Positions 1 through 8,100 of a stretch of 10,883 bases of DNA are shown piece by piece. The notes under the pieces were generated by a model. The model saw nothing but the letters and a program-made list of their open reading frames with translations. It was not told the origin of the DNA and searched no databases. This DNA comes from JAVBOP01 sp031550405 (GTDB taxonomy: Bacteria > Bacteroidota > Ignavibacteria > Kapaibacteriales > UBA2268). Location: positions 1-10,883 of the forward strand of contig JAVBOP010000010.1 in assembly GCA_031550405.1 (NCBI GenBank), given 5' to 3'. Numbering within the stretch: the first letter of the stretch is position 1; each line of letters begins with the position of its first letter. Both the position numbers and the translations under genes were made by a program.

Positions 1-10
1 ATAGCCTTAT

Positions 11-32
11 ATTTATGAATTTATTTTAATAA
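11..32 (-). repeat. 22-bp dispersed intergenic repeat, copy 1
   Basis: Read on the minus strand this begins TTATTAAAA and ends ATTCATAAAT. It differs from the two identical copies at 4593 and 5069 only in the A/T middle. It lies 20 bp past the Fic stop codon. The match ends sharply at the 22-bp boundary, because the flanks of the four copies do not agree. Function unknown; see the finding on this repeat. Confidence 0.7.
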
Positions 33-52
33 TTTGTGTGTTTTTATGCAAT

Positions 53-802
53 TTACTCCTTCATCAAATCTGCATAAAAATATTTAACCCATTCTTTATA
101 TGTATCTTGTGCCGAAAGACAAGTATCTATCAAATAGCCTCGCATGTCGGCAAATTCTTTTAAGCCACGATAATAAAATTGCTTGTGGGCATCATCAATA
201 ATGAATGGAATTATGCTATTTTTCAAACATTCACGAAATAGTATCAAGCGCCCAACCCTGCCGTTGCCGTCTTGAAACGGGTGGATTTTTTCAAAACGAT
301 AATGATATTCAACAATGTTTTCAAAAGAAATTTCTTTACATGAATTATACCAACCGTTTAGTGTGTTCATATCGGTTTCCACATTTTTGGGCAAAGTAGT
401 TTTTGTTCCGCCAACCTCATTAGGCATTTTTTTCCAATCGCCCACGCAAAACCATTCTTTTGTTGAATCGGATGTTCCTATTTTCAAAATACGGTGAAAC
501 ACTTTTATAATCTCGTTTGAAAGAGGTTTATCAATCGTATCAAGCAAATAATCAAATGCTATAAAGTGATTAGAAGTTTCGATAATATCATCGACCGGCA
601 CAGCTTCCTGGTCTTTAAAACCGATAGTACGCGTCTCAAATATATATCGAGTTTGCTCTTCGGTCAGCTTGCTTCCCTCTATTCGATTTGAATTATAGGC
701 AAGGTTTATTTGCGTTTTGTGATATAATCCGCCTTTTCGTTTTGCCAACTTTTCTTCTTTAAGATATATTAACAAGTTATTCATATTCATATTCATGTGC
801 AT
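53..802 (-). CDS. Fic family protein (class II, self-inhibited AMP/nucleotidyl transferase)
   Basis: A 249-aa cytoplasmic protein with no signal peptide or membrane segment. The Fic core HPFQDGNGRVGR (H174 to R185) matches HxFx(D/E)GNGRxxR exactly. The catalytic His, the metal-binding Asp178 and the anion-hole residues are all present. An N-terminal inhibitory motif SNRIEG (S38, E42, G43) fits (S/T)xxxE(G/N), which places it in class II, where the inhibitory helix is on the same chain. By family knowledge it would transfer AMP or another nucleotide from NTP to a protein hydroxyl; the target cannot be read from sequence. The gene looks intact. The start is uncertain: four in-frame ATGs at 802, 796, 790 and 784 form an ATG-AAT hexamer run and none has a Shine-Dalgarno sequence. 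It follows the LRR gene by 57 bp with a terminator-like hairpin between, so it is probably transcribed separately. No antitoxin-like partner is seen beside it. Confidence 0.9.
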   Translation of the reverse strand: MHMNMNMNNLLIYLKEEKLAKRKGGLYHKTQINLAYNSNRIEGSKLTEEQTRYIFETRTIGFKDQEAVPVDDIIETSNHFIAFDYLLDTIDKPLSNEIIKVFHRILKIGTSDSTKEWFCVGDWKKMPNEVGGTKTTLPKNVETDMNTLNGWYNSCKEISFENIVEYHYRFEKIHPFQDGNGRVGRLILFRECLKNSIIPFIIDDAHKQFYYRGLKEFADMRGYLIDTCLSAQDTYKEWVKYFYADLMKE

Positions 803-818
803 TAGTATACTTTGTTAT

Positions 819-846
819 AAAAAAGGGTATAACATCATACGCCCTT
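819..846 (-). terminator. probable intrinsic terminator of the LRR gene
   Basis: Read on the minus strand, AAGGG and TAT pair with ATA and CCCTT around a GATGTT loop, with a two-base CG bulge on the left arm. Six Ts follow (819-824). It starts 14 bp after the LRR stop codon and ends 17 bp before the Fic start. The short, bulged stem makes it moderate rather than strong. Confidence 0.5.
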
Positions 847-859
847 ACAATTTTTGCCA

Positions 860-2262
860 TTATCTGCCAATCACAAATCTGACCGTCTTTCCATCGATAT
901 TCAATATATATGTGCCACTTGGATATGCCGATATGTCTATGCTATATATGGAGTTATCTATATTGCTATATGCCGCTAACAGCTTGCCCGCCATATCAAA
1001 CAATGAGATATTCCTAAATATTTTGTTATCAATATTGCTGATTGTCAGCATCTCATTGCTTGGATTAGGATATAGATTTATGAATAAATTTTCATAATCA
1101 TCATCTATGCTAACATCACCTATTAGTGTAACTTGATATATTAGAGGGTTATATATAAATTTGAAAAAAGTGGCATTGACCAGCTTGCATATAAGTGTCT
1201 TTCCGGAATATGACGCATCAAGCGAAAAGATGCCGTTATTGCCAGCAAGAGTAATTGGTGTTTCAGCTCCACCTGTAACATCATACCACGCGAAATTAGT
1301 AATATTGCCGTCAATGCTATACTCGCTACTTAAGTCAATGCCGCTCGAATATGCTATAGCTCCGCCTTGTATAGTGTCTTGTGGGGAGTAAACATAATAC
1401 AGATATTGTTCTTTAGGTAATGGCAATGTCGAAAATTTTAATTGGTTAGTATCGCAAAATAGATATTGCAATACCTCATTCTGCGGTACATGTAAACTTG
1501 TTAGCTGATTGTTTGTGCAGCTTAAAACTTCCAATACTGTATTCTGCGATGCATCCAAGCTCTCAAGTTGATTATTATTACAATCCCAACGATATAACGC
1601 TGTGCAGCCACTGACATCAAGATTGGTAAGCTGGTTCTCATAGCAATCCAAACGATATAACGCTGTGCAGCCACTGACATCAAGATTGGTAAGCTGATTA
1701 TCATAACAAGCTAAATTGCTTAATCCGTACAGCCACTGACATCCAAACTCGTAAGCTGGTTTTCATAGCAATATAGGTCTGTTAATACGGTACAGCTGCT
1801 AACATTCAAATTGGTGAGTTGGTTGCCATAACAACCCAAATAGGTTAATGATACACAACCGCTGACATTCAAATTTGTAAGTCGATGCTGCCCCAGACCA
1901 CTGGAACAATCCAGGTATGTTAATGCCGTACATCCGCTAACATCCAAGCTGCCTGCAAGGACGCCATAAATTAAGGTCCAATCTATCTCCGTTACACGTT
2001 TTGGGTTTTCTTCGTTCCATGTAAGTCCATCAACTTCGCTAACCCAACTTTCGTCTGTCAGCCAGTTTGTACCATTAAGTATTGCCATATAATCGTCGTC
2101 TAATCCTAATTGATTGCCATTAGTGTAATCAGGCGATGCAGAATTCTGGATTAAGAAATTGCGCAAAGCGGTCTTATCATCATCGTGGTACTCCCCTGCT
2201 TTTGCTGCTGTGCATATAAATGCAAAAGCAATAACCAATAAAATTGTGTTTTTAGTTTTCAT
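860..2262 (-). pseudogene. secreted leucine-rich-repeat protein with T9SS sorting tail, single-base frameshift
   Basis: Two adjoining frames make one protein of about 467 aa. Frame one runs from ATG 2262 to a stop at 1720-1722. Frame two runs from about 1724 to the stop at 860-862. Order: signal peptide (MKTKNTILLVIAFAFICTAAKA); a Trp-rich N-cap (about residues 23-95); eight LRRs of about 21 residues following LTNLDVSGCTALxxLxCxxNQ; a beta-rich linker with FAWYDVTGGAETPI; and a type A sorting domain (LYPNPSNE, DMAGKLL, YPSGTYIL, final R). The repeat phase is kept perfectly if one base is restored near 1724/1725: the plus strand reads TTAATCCGTAC where the matching unit at 1920 reads TTAATGCCGTAC. 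AGGAA 8 nt before the ATG supports the start. As read, translation stops after the fourth repeat, so the sorting tail is lost and surface display should fail. This is either a real inactivation or a sequencing or assembly error. By analogy the intact protein would be a surface binding or adhesin-like protein. Confidence 0.85.
1588..1696 (-). repeat. near-perfect tandem duplication of one 63-bp LRR unit
   Basis: Positions 1588-1633 and 1651-1696 are identical over 46 bp at an offset of 63 bp, exactly one 21-residue LRR. The neighbouring repeats agree in protein motif but differ more in DNA, so this unit duplicated recently. It lies within 100 bp of the frameshift. Confidence 0.85.
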
Positions 2263-2270
2263 ATCAGTGT

Positions 2271-2275
2271 TCCTG
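2271..2275 (-). promoter_or_regulatory. ribosome binding site of the LRR gene
   Basis: The minus strand reads AGGAACACTGATATG. AGGAA lies 8 nt before the ATG at 2262 and fixes that start in front of the signal peptide. Confidence 0.6.
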
Positions 2276-2308
2276 TTAAGTAATTATACTACTGTTTATT
2301 AAGCATGC

Positions 2309-2340
2309 CAAATATAATAAATTTTATATAGAATAACAAA
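2309..2340 (-). promoter_or_regulatory. Bacteroidota-type promoter of the LRR gene
   Basis: On the minus strand TTTG (2337-2340) is followed by a 20-nt spacer and TATATTTG (2309-2316). This is an exact match to the Bacteroidota primary sigma consensus, TTTG near -33 and TAnnTTTG near -7. The expected start is near 2300, which gives a leader of roughly 40 nt. It sits in the 96-bp gap after the subtilase stop, so the LRR gene need not depend on the subtilase transcript. Confidence 0.75.
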
Positions 2341-2358
2341 ACAATACATGGCTGCTTA

Positions 2359-4545
2359 TCAGCGCATAATGACAAACTGCTGCGTGGCTGCTTCCAGCTG
2401 ATTGCCCGCTATAGTTGTGTAACTGCCTGATGGAAGATGCGACAAATCCAGCCTGCATATATCAGTGATTGAGGTTATGAAAACTAATTTGCCTGCTGCA
2501 TCATATATCTGCACAGCATAAGGAGCATTATGAATATTTTTTAATTTTAATGTGATATTTCCATCTGTTGCTGGATTGGGATATATGGACAGCCTGTCTG
2601 AAATATCATCCCTGCTATCCAATATGCCGCTGCCTTCAAGCGATTTTATGACAGCATGGGCATTAATTTTGCCCCAGCCCCAATATGGACTGTGATTCTG
2701 CCTCGCATTGCCCGTAAACATGTCATTCTTTGCAGTTGCACGCAATATGTCCTTTATTTCATTAGTAGTTAGATTTGGATTTACCTGAAACATCAATGCC
2801 ACAACCCCTGTAACCATTGGACAAGCCATGGATGTGCCTTCGAGTGCCGCATACCATGAGGCAGGATTTGCATTGGAATAACCGACAATGCACTCTTCAT
2901 CATTATCGGTGGTTACCGGCTTGAAGCTGTTATATGCCGAAACAAGAGTACTGCCCGGTGCCGATATGTCAGGCTTGTTTCTGCCGTCTGCTGTTGTGCC
3001 CACCGAACTGAAATTCGCTCTATCGCCAAGCGTTCCAATTTCTTCCCGCGATATATATATGCCGCACGGCATTCCATTGGAGAAATTATACTTGTAGAAC
3101 GATGTCTTCGAAATATGTGCCGCAACGGTTATAACATCTTCAATATCGCCGGGTGAAGTAAGAGTAAACTTATTATCAGCTATCTGTTTGCCGACTTGCT
3201 GCATGTCATTTGTCGTCCACGCATGAACCAGCGCATTGTTTGCACTGACATTGAATACTATTATATCCTCTTCGGCATTGGCATTGCCCACTATAAAATG
3301 GCAATACGGCTTCCCGTTTAATGGCGAAGCAGCATATATCTCCATATATATATTATAGTAACGTCCTGTTACAGGGCTATATATGTTTGTATCAATAAAT
3401 CCGTTCTTTTTTGTGGAATATACAAATGTGCTTGTATTGACATATCCTGTATACTGGCTGCCTATCCCAACCTGCACCATAAATTCTTCTCCCGAACGTG
3501 CAGTAATATATCCTGAATTATAATCGGATTGGTCGCCATAACCCGTTGGGTTAAAATACGAAAAGACATAGCTGTTGCTGTTATTCAACAATGTAAAATA
3601 ATGCAGATTCTGCGTTCCATCATTACCTGCTGCCACAATAACCGATTTGCCTTTCGGCTGCTTTGCCATCATCTCTTTCAGCATCACATCCTTGGGATTA
3701 CTGCCATCATGCGGCTCGGTCTGATATACAGAGCCAAGGCTTAGATTAACCGCAATTGGCTTGCCGGCAGAATCAGCATAATCAAACATATACTGTACAG
3801 CCTCAGGCACAGTGATATTATGCTCGCCTCCAAGCTCAACAGTAACAAGCTCAGCCTCAGGTGCAACGCCGGGGCATATACCTGTTTCATTCCTCCCTGC
3901 TGCAATTCCAAGACAATGCGAACCATGCGTATTATCACTGGCACTATATTGCAAAGTGTTCTTAATGTAGTCTGGGTTGGCATACAGCATATCATCCCTC
4001 GGTATCCAGACACGCTTCACGCGGCAATTGCCATTATCATCGGAAAACATGGCATGCGTATAATCAAAGCCCCAATCGGCAATGCCAACAATAACTCCTT
4101 TTCCGGTATACGGCTGTTTCAGACCATAACCAGATTGCACTGCATCAACACCAGCCTCAGGCACAGCCTGATCAAGTGCAGGCTTAATTCCTGCAGGCAG
4201 CTCTATTCTTATAATTCCTTTCAAATTGGATACTTGCTTTAGGCTGTCGACAGGAATGGTGGCAATAAGCACAGTTGATGTTTCAATGCCAAGCATGCCG
4301 CCGAGCTTCATTATCTCCGCTTTATCAAACTCGTCATTGAACATAATAAATACCTTTGCCCGCATGTCGTCTTCCTTACCCAGCAGGTTATATTGCGCCT
4401 TGAGCTTGGTTTTAGCCTGCCCCTCCCTTGCAGCATTATACTCCTTGAGCATCTTGTATGTCTCAAGCGACAGCGTGTTCTGTGCAAATGCCATATTAGC
4501 AAAAAACAAAACCGATGCTATTAATAATGTTATAACTTTTTTCAT
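2359..4545 (-). CDS. secreted S8 (subtilisin-family) serine protease with T9SS sorting tail
   Basis: A 728-aa exported protease with a signal peptide (MKKVITLLIASVLFFANMAFA). A pro-region of about 120 residues follows, then the S8 catalytic domain. The triad is Asp157 (GIADWGFDYTH), His207 (THGSHCLGIAAG) and Ser572 (LEGTSMACPMVTG). The oxyanion-hole Asn308 is in VIVAAGND. About 260 residues separate Asn308 and Ser572, much longer than in subtilisin, so a beta-rich insert (about 312-465) is built into the catalytic domain. The end (about 650-728) is a type A sorting domain: LSIYPNPATDGN, YDAAGKLVF, LPSGSYT, final R. The expected fate is export by Sec, passage through T9SS and anchoring on the outer surface or release. 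The substrate is unknown; a role in nutrient digestion or in processing surface proteins is possible. AAGGAATAAATATG places a ribosome site before ATG 4545. No frameshift is seen. There is no convincing terminator before the LRR promoter, so some read-through is possible. Confidence 0.95.
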   Translation of the reverse strand: MKKVITLLIASVLFFANMAFAQNTLSLETYKMLKEYNAAREGQAKTKLKAQYNLLGKEDDMRAKVFIMFNDEFDKAEIMKLGGMLGIETSTVLIATIPVDSLKQVSNLKGIIRIELPAGIKPALDQAVPEAGVDAVQSGYGLKQPYTGKGVIVGIADWGFDYTHAMFSDDNGNCRVKRVWIPRDDMLYANPDYIKNTLQYSASDNTHGSHCLGIAAGRNETGICPGVAPEAELVTVELGGEHNITVPEAVQYMFDYADSAGKPIAVNLSLGSVYQTEPHDGSNPKDVMLKEMMAKQPKGKSVIVAAGNDGTQNLHYFTLLNNSNSYVFSYFNPTGYGDQSDYNSGYITARSGEEFMVQVGIGSQYTGYVNTSTFVYSTKKNGFIDTNIYSPVTGRYYNIYMEIYAASPLNGKPYCHFIVGNANAEEDIIVFNVSANNALVHAWTTNDMQQVGKQIADNKFTLTSPGDIEDVITVAAHISKTSFYKYNFSNGMPCGIYISREEIGTLGDRANFSSVGTTADGRNKPDISAPGSTLVSAYNSFKPVTTDNDEECIVGYSNANPASWYAALEGTSMACPMVTGVVALMFQVNPNLTTNEIKDILRATAKNDMFTGNARQNHSPYWGWGKINAHAVIKSLEGSGILDSRDDISDRLSIYPNPATDGNITLKLKNIHNAPYAVQIYDAAGKLVFITSITDICRLDLSHLPSGSYTTIAGNQLEAATQQFVIMR

Positions 4546-4592
4546 ATTTATTCCTTAATAAATTAAGTGATATGTTGTTGGAATCAGTATGT

Positions 4593-4614
4593 TTATTAAA
4601 AAATATTCATAAAT
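4593..4614 (+). repeat. 22-bp dispersed intergenic repeat, copy 2
   Basis: Begins TTATTAAAA and ends ATTCATAAAT, and is identical over all 22 bases to the copy at 5069. It lies 48 bp upstream of the subtilase ATG, in the opposite orientation to that gene. It would fall in the subtilase 5' leader if the candidate promoter at 4637 is right. Confidence 0.75.
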
Positions 4615-4636
4615 TATAAGATACCATTAAATGCTA

Positions 4637-4644
4637 CAAAAGTA
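4637..4644 (-). promoter_or_regulatory. candidate -7 element for the subtilase gene
   Basis: The minus strand reads TACTTTTG, which fits TAnnTTTG. The nearest TTG upstream is 25 nt away, longer than the usual 19-21, so the -33 part is poor. Transcription from here would give a leader of about 85 nt that contains repeat copy 2. Confidence 0.35.
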
Positions 4645-4877
4645 CAGGAATAACGCTTTTTATATTTATCAATTTCACAAAATGTCAGTCTATAATCAAT
4701 ATATTTTCAATTAATTGTACAACAGACTGATTGATTTCACAAAATCATGCCCTTAATACCTCTATTTGTAAAAAATGCGTATCTTTTTGCAGCTTGTTTG
4801 GTTCGATACATAAAAATCAATATATTTTCATAATTTTTTTTGCCTTTGAAGGATTTCAAAACAAATAAAAAAAATGC

Positions 4878-4907
4878 TTGCATTGTAGTAAAAATGTGTT
4901 ATATTAG
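4878..4907 (+). promoter_or_regulatory. candidate promoter of the large plus-strand operon
   Basis: TTG (4878-4880), a 19-nt spacer and TATATTAG (4900-4907) match the Bacteroidota promoter with one mismatch in the -7 box (TTAG for TTTG). It is the best match on this strand between 4560 and 5124. A start near 4914 would give a leader of about 270 nt carrying the small ORF, the hairpin, repeat copy 3 and the leader peptide. Confidence 0.45.
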
Positions 4908-4954
4908 CGCTTAGGAAACAGTTACAAAATTCAATAAAATTTAAAATAAGGAAA

Positions 4955-4984
4955 ATGGAGATACAGGAAATCGAAGAGCAATAG
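4955..4984 (+). CDS. possible 9-aa upstream ORF in the operon leader
   Basis: ATG GAG ATA CAG and so on encodes MEIQEIEEQ and then TAG. TAAGGAAA places AAGGA (4948-4952) just before the ATG. The stop codon ends at 4984, the first base of the hairpin's left arm, so a terminating ribosome would cover that arm. Such a short ORF can arise by chance; the ribosome site and its exact abutment to the hairpin are the only support. No similarity is recognised. Confidence 0.3.
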   Translation: MEIQEIEEQ

Positions 4985-5032
4985 CAGCAGAATAGTGAAC
5001 ATACACATAAATACCTTTCACTGTTCTGCTGC
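4984..5032 (+). promoter_or_regulatory. long RNA hairpin in the operon leader
   Basis: The left arm 4984-4999 (GCAGCAGAATAGTGAA) pairs with 5017-5032 (TTCACTGTTCTGCTGC) over 16 positions, with a 17-nt loop. The only non-Watson-Crick position is 4993/5023, which is U-G in plus-strand RNA but A-C in minus-strand RNA, so the structure favours the plus transcript. No T run follows on either strand, so it is not an ordinary intrinsic terminator. It could control mRNA stability or translation, or be a binding site for protein or RNA. Confidence 0.65.
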
Positions 5033-5068
5033 ACAACAACTTTCCATTACAACCAATAACGATATAAT

Positions 5069-5090
5069 TTATTAAAAAATATTCATAAAT
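5069..5090 (+). repeat. 22-bp dispersed intergenic repeat, copy 3
   Basis: Identical to the copy at 4593 and in the same orientation, 476 bp further on. It lies 33 bp before the leader-ORF ATG at 5124, between the hairpin and the first strong ribosome site. Confidence 0.75.
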
Positions 5091-5123
5091 CACTTTTTTA
5101 TTAACAAATTTCGGAGAGACGAA

Positions 5124-5183
5124 ATGACAAAAACAAACAAAACTGATTCATCAACCCTTAATTTATTTGAGAGGAGGCTCTGA
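5124..5183 (+). CDS. 19-aa leader peptide, translationally coupled to the 1319-aa gene
   Basis: ATG ACA AAA and so on encodes MTKTNKTDSS TLNLFERRL and then TGA. GGAGAG at 5113-5118 is a good ribosome site 5 nt before its ATG. The stop TGA (5181-5183) overlaps the ATG of the large gene (5183) as TGATG, a standard coupling arrangement. The strong GAGGAGG site of the large gene lies inside its last codons (Glu-Arg-Arg). The peptide has no signal sequence and no recognised family. It may act only in cis, by opening the downstream site or regulating its use. The good ribosome site and exact overlap make translation plausible; the product's function is unknown. Confidence 0.5.
   Translation: MTKTNKTDSSTLNLFERRL
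5171..5177 (+). promoter_or_regulatory. strong ribosome binding site of the 1319-aa gene
   Basis: GAGGAGG lies 5 nt before the ATG at 5183. It fixes the start at the beginning of a good signal peptide. It is embedded in the coding sequence of the 19-aa leader ORF. Confidence 0.8.
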
Positions 5184-8100
5184 TGAATATATTTACCGTC
5201 AAGAAAATTCCTGTCATGCTGATGTTTGGTATTTTCTTAAATTTGTCGGCTTATGCAACTGATATAATACAGCCGATATTTCCTAATGGCGATACGGAGG
5301 TAAGCACAGCCATGCAGCTGACATTCCAGTCGCTCTATCCTGTTGATTTACCTGAATATTATCAGGTATCGCCTTCATGCTACGATGGTTCTGGTAACCG
5401 CGTGCCGCCGAAGTTTTACATCATACCGACCAATCATTTTGACGAAACGATGGATTATCTGAATCTGTATGCTGTGCCCTGTAAGCTGTTTATCTCCGAT
5501 TCGAGCTTGAATCTGCTTACTATAGTGCCGCTTCGTCCGTTTGATAATGGCAAAAGTTACACGGTTGTTTTCAAGGATTTCCCTGTTTTGCAGCCCAACA
5601 CATCTGCTCCCAACGGTTATACTTCAACATTGCTTAACACCGTGTTTTATGATATGTTTACGACTATAGGCTATCCTACTCATGTTGCCGATATTTCTTT
5701 TGATAAGACAGGCGGGCGTTTGTGGTGTGCCAATAATGATATTGTGGTTAATTTCAACAAGCCGATTACGCCAAAATCAAGTGTGATTCAAGGCATGTTT
5801 AAGCTAAATCGTGTTGGCGATGTTATCAATAATCCTGACGGCACCGTTAGCTATGGTCAAGTCCCTGTGCCGATTAATGTTACTCTTATCAACGGCGGTA
5901 TGTCTGCAAAGATAGATCCTGTTTCATCGCTTGTTTATGGAGGTGATTACTGGCTAAGCACACATTTTGACAGCTACTTAGGCAATTCTGACGCCAATGG
6001 TAATTACCATTTTACAGTTGCGGATGAGATTATAGTAAGTGTTGATGTATACCATCCCGGAGGCGCAATCCTGCCCGCCAGTTGCCGCAATGCAGGTTTT
6101 GGCGGCTACAGGCGCTATAAGATGGGCGATACGGCATATTTGAGCTTGCCGACTTTGGTTGGCGCATATTACCTTCAAGGCTGGGAGCTTCCCGAAGGCG
6201 CTTATGGCGAAATCAGCGAAGACGGCGGACATTTGAAGCTGATATTTGATTGCAATAATTTCTTTCGCACTGCACAGGGTAATGCAGCCCTTGCCGCCTT
6301 GAATGATGGTCTCAAAATCAGGGGACGATACGAATATAACCCCATTGATACGCTGGAGATAAATCTGCCGCGGCGCCCGGAAATAGCTTCAAGCTATCCC
6401 AACTATGAGCAGGGCTTAATGGTGCGCGGCAGCCTGCTGAAAATAGGCAACAATAGGTTTACGTTCCAAAGGTATGGCTATATCCCGCTTGAAGTGGACT
6501 ATACTCCAGGTGTCCGCGCGGCAACGGGCGGAGATGTTGGACCGCATGCCGCAGCAACGGCAGTCTCGATTGTCAGCGCTAATATTTTGGGGCAGAGCTT
6601 AGGCGGCAATGGCGGGTTAGTTCTTCAAAAACCCATGCCCGGCTCCACGTCCAAATCTTTAGTTGCTGCTCCTTCAAACGGAGGCAACATAAGCATATCC
6701 ATACAGAATGGCAAGGTCGTAATCGGCGGGCACTATGAGCAAAAAATGGAAACGCTTACAATCAGCGAGAATGATAAGTTCTCTGTAGAAATAATAATTG
6801 ATGGAAATGTTGGTAGGGAAATTGGGAAGGCTATTGATCCTATATCTATTGTTCAGACACTTACTTTAACAGGCGGTGTTGCATCACCTACTCAAATATT
6901 TAACAAGCAGGATTTTTTATTTTCACGTGTTGAAAAAATAGCAGCAACAGATGAAAAAGCATTTAAAGCTATAGCAACTGTACCGACTACAATAGATTAT
7001 ACGGTTTCTTTAAGCAACTCCGATTACGAGATATATTTAGTATCTGACAACCGCAGAGTTTATGAACTGTTAACTATTGAGCCTAATCTTTCTGGTGTAA
7101 CAAAAGGCTATCCTGGGGGAGATCGCTACCATATCAATTATTCATTGCCAGGCAGTAATGAAGTTAGAGGCAAGATAACAGCAGATGCTTTTTATCGTTC
7201 CAATATTTTAAAAATTCATGTTCGCCGAAAAATAATGGAATACCAGTTCGATGTTGTCATTGAAGATATTAATGTATCTCCAAAAAGCAAGGCAGTGCCT
7301 CCGTTCGATGTTGTATACATGCAGTTTGACGGCTTTAAGCCATTAGAGCTGTCGGAACGGCAACCGGATGTTCATACTGTTGTTAACGATGGTGGCGAAT
7401 ATTTTAAGCCATACCTGAACTCTTTTGGCAAATCGTTTGCACTTAAGCCGGATGGCGGAAAGCCATACTATTTAAGACATGATGCGGATATGACTGATGT
7501 CGCCAAGTACGGACCCGAAGGAAAAGCATGCCGCATTCCAACAAGAGAAAAAACATCTGTATATTTTTATTCGGGCGAATCGTTCACTGCAACCCCATAT
7601 TTTAAGGAAAATTCCGGATATAAGTTCAAAAAATACATAAACCTATCCGATGGGCATGTTAACTATGAAAATCTATCCCTGCCTGTAAGAAATGTGAATA
7701 CAATTCGAAAAAAAGAAAGCAATATATTATTAGCAGAAGCAGGATTCAGATTAGATTATATCGGGGTAACAGAAATTAATGCAAATCAAGGTGTTTTCAA
7801 ATATTTCAAAATAGATGATGCTTCGCCGGATAGAGGATATCCTTTGTGGTCGGAAGGTGAATTAACTAACCCTGATAAAGGGGTGGGTATGACTTTGAAA
7901 AAAGGAACAGATGGGCTGCATAGCAAAACAGCTCAGATACAATTTTTGTTTAACAAAGAATTTGATAGTCAATCTGTCATTGATAATATTGTAATACGAG
8001 ATCATTTTTCTATTTGGGGAACCCATATAAGACCTGATAACACATCCATTAAGAGAAGTATAGATGGTATTCCAACAGCAATGGAAAAATATCCATATTA

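Larger units (their letters stand above)
4546..5123. other. AT-rich divergent intergenic region and leader
   Basis: About 580 bp lie between the subtilase start and the first strong translation signal of the plus-strand operon. The region holds the two identical 22-bp repeats, candidate promoters on both strands, a 9-codon ORF and a long hairpin. It also has minor direct repeats: AATCAATATATTTTCA at 4694 and 4815, and ATTTCACAAAAT at 4672 and 4734. A weak inverted pair TCAGTCT/AGACTGA (4685-4691 and 4724-4730) encloses CAATTAATTG. I see no convincing protein gene longer than a few codons here. Confidence 0.7.

Noticed and set aside
33..60. AAGGAG over the Fic stop as a ribosome site for a further gene to the left
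   Set aside because: The only start in range is a TTG giving a 12-codon frame that ends inside the repeat. No gene begins there.
1078..1098. Possible fifth copy of the 22-bp repeat (TTTATGAATAAATTTTCATAA)
   Set aside because: Only the first part matches, and it lies inside the coding sequence of the LRR protein's sorting domain. Taken as chance similarity.
1700..1735. Programmed -1 frameshift to join the two LRR frames
   Set aside because: No slippery heptamer of the X-XXY-YYZ kind and no clear stimulatory structure near the junction. A lost base explains it better.
11..4614. 22-bp repeats as terminal inverted repeats of a mobile element
   Set aside because: Copies 1/2 and 3/4 are inverted pairs, but in one pair the ATTTATG end points outward and in the other the TTATTAA end does. 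No transposase or target duplication is present.
4631..4714. 27-codon plus-strand ORF (MLQKYRNNAF ...)
   Set aside because: No ribosome site, and it overlaps the candidate subtilase promoter. It looks like chance.
4984..5032. The leader hairpin as an intrinsic terminator
   Set aside because: The stem is followed by ACAACAAC on the plus strand and has no T run on the minus strand either.
4828..5034. 68-codon minus-strand ORF in the intergenic region (Cys/Phe-rich)
   Set aside because: It starts inside the hairpin arm, has no ribosome site, is a low-complexity product of AT-rich DNA, and runs against the operon leader. Treated as chance.
4982..5060. Stop-codon read-through of the 9-codon ORF across the hairpin
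   Set aside because: The frame continues as a short, unconvincing peptide to another early stop, with no known read-through context.
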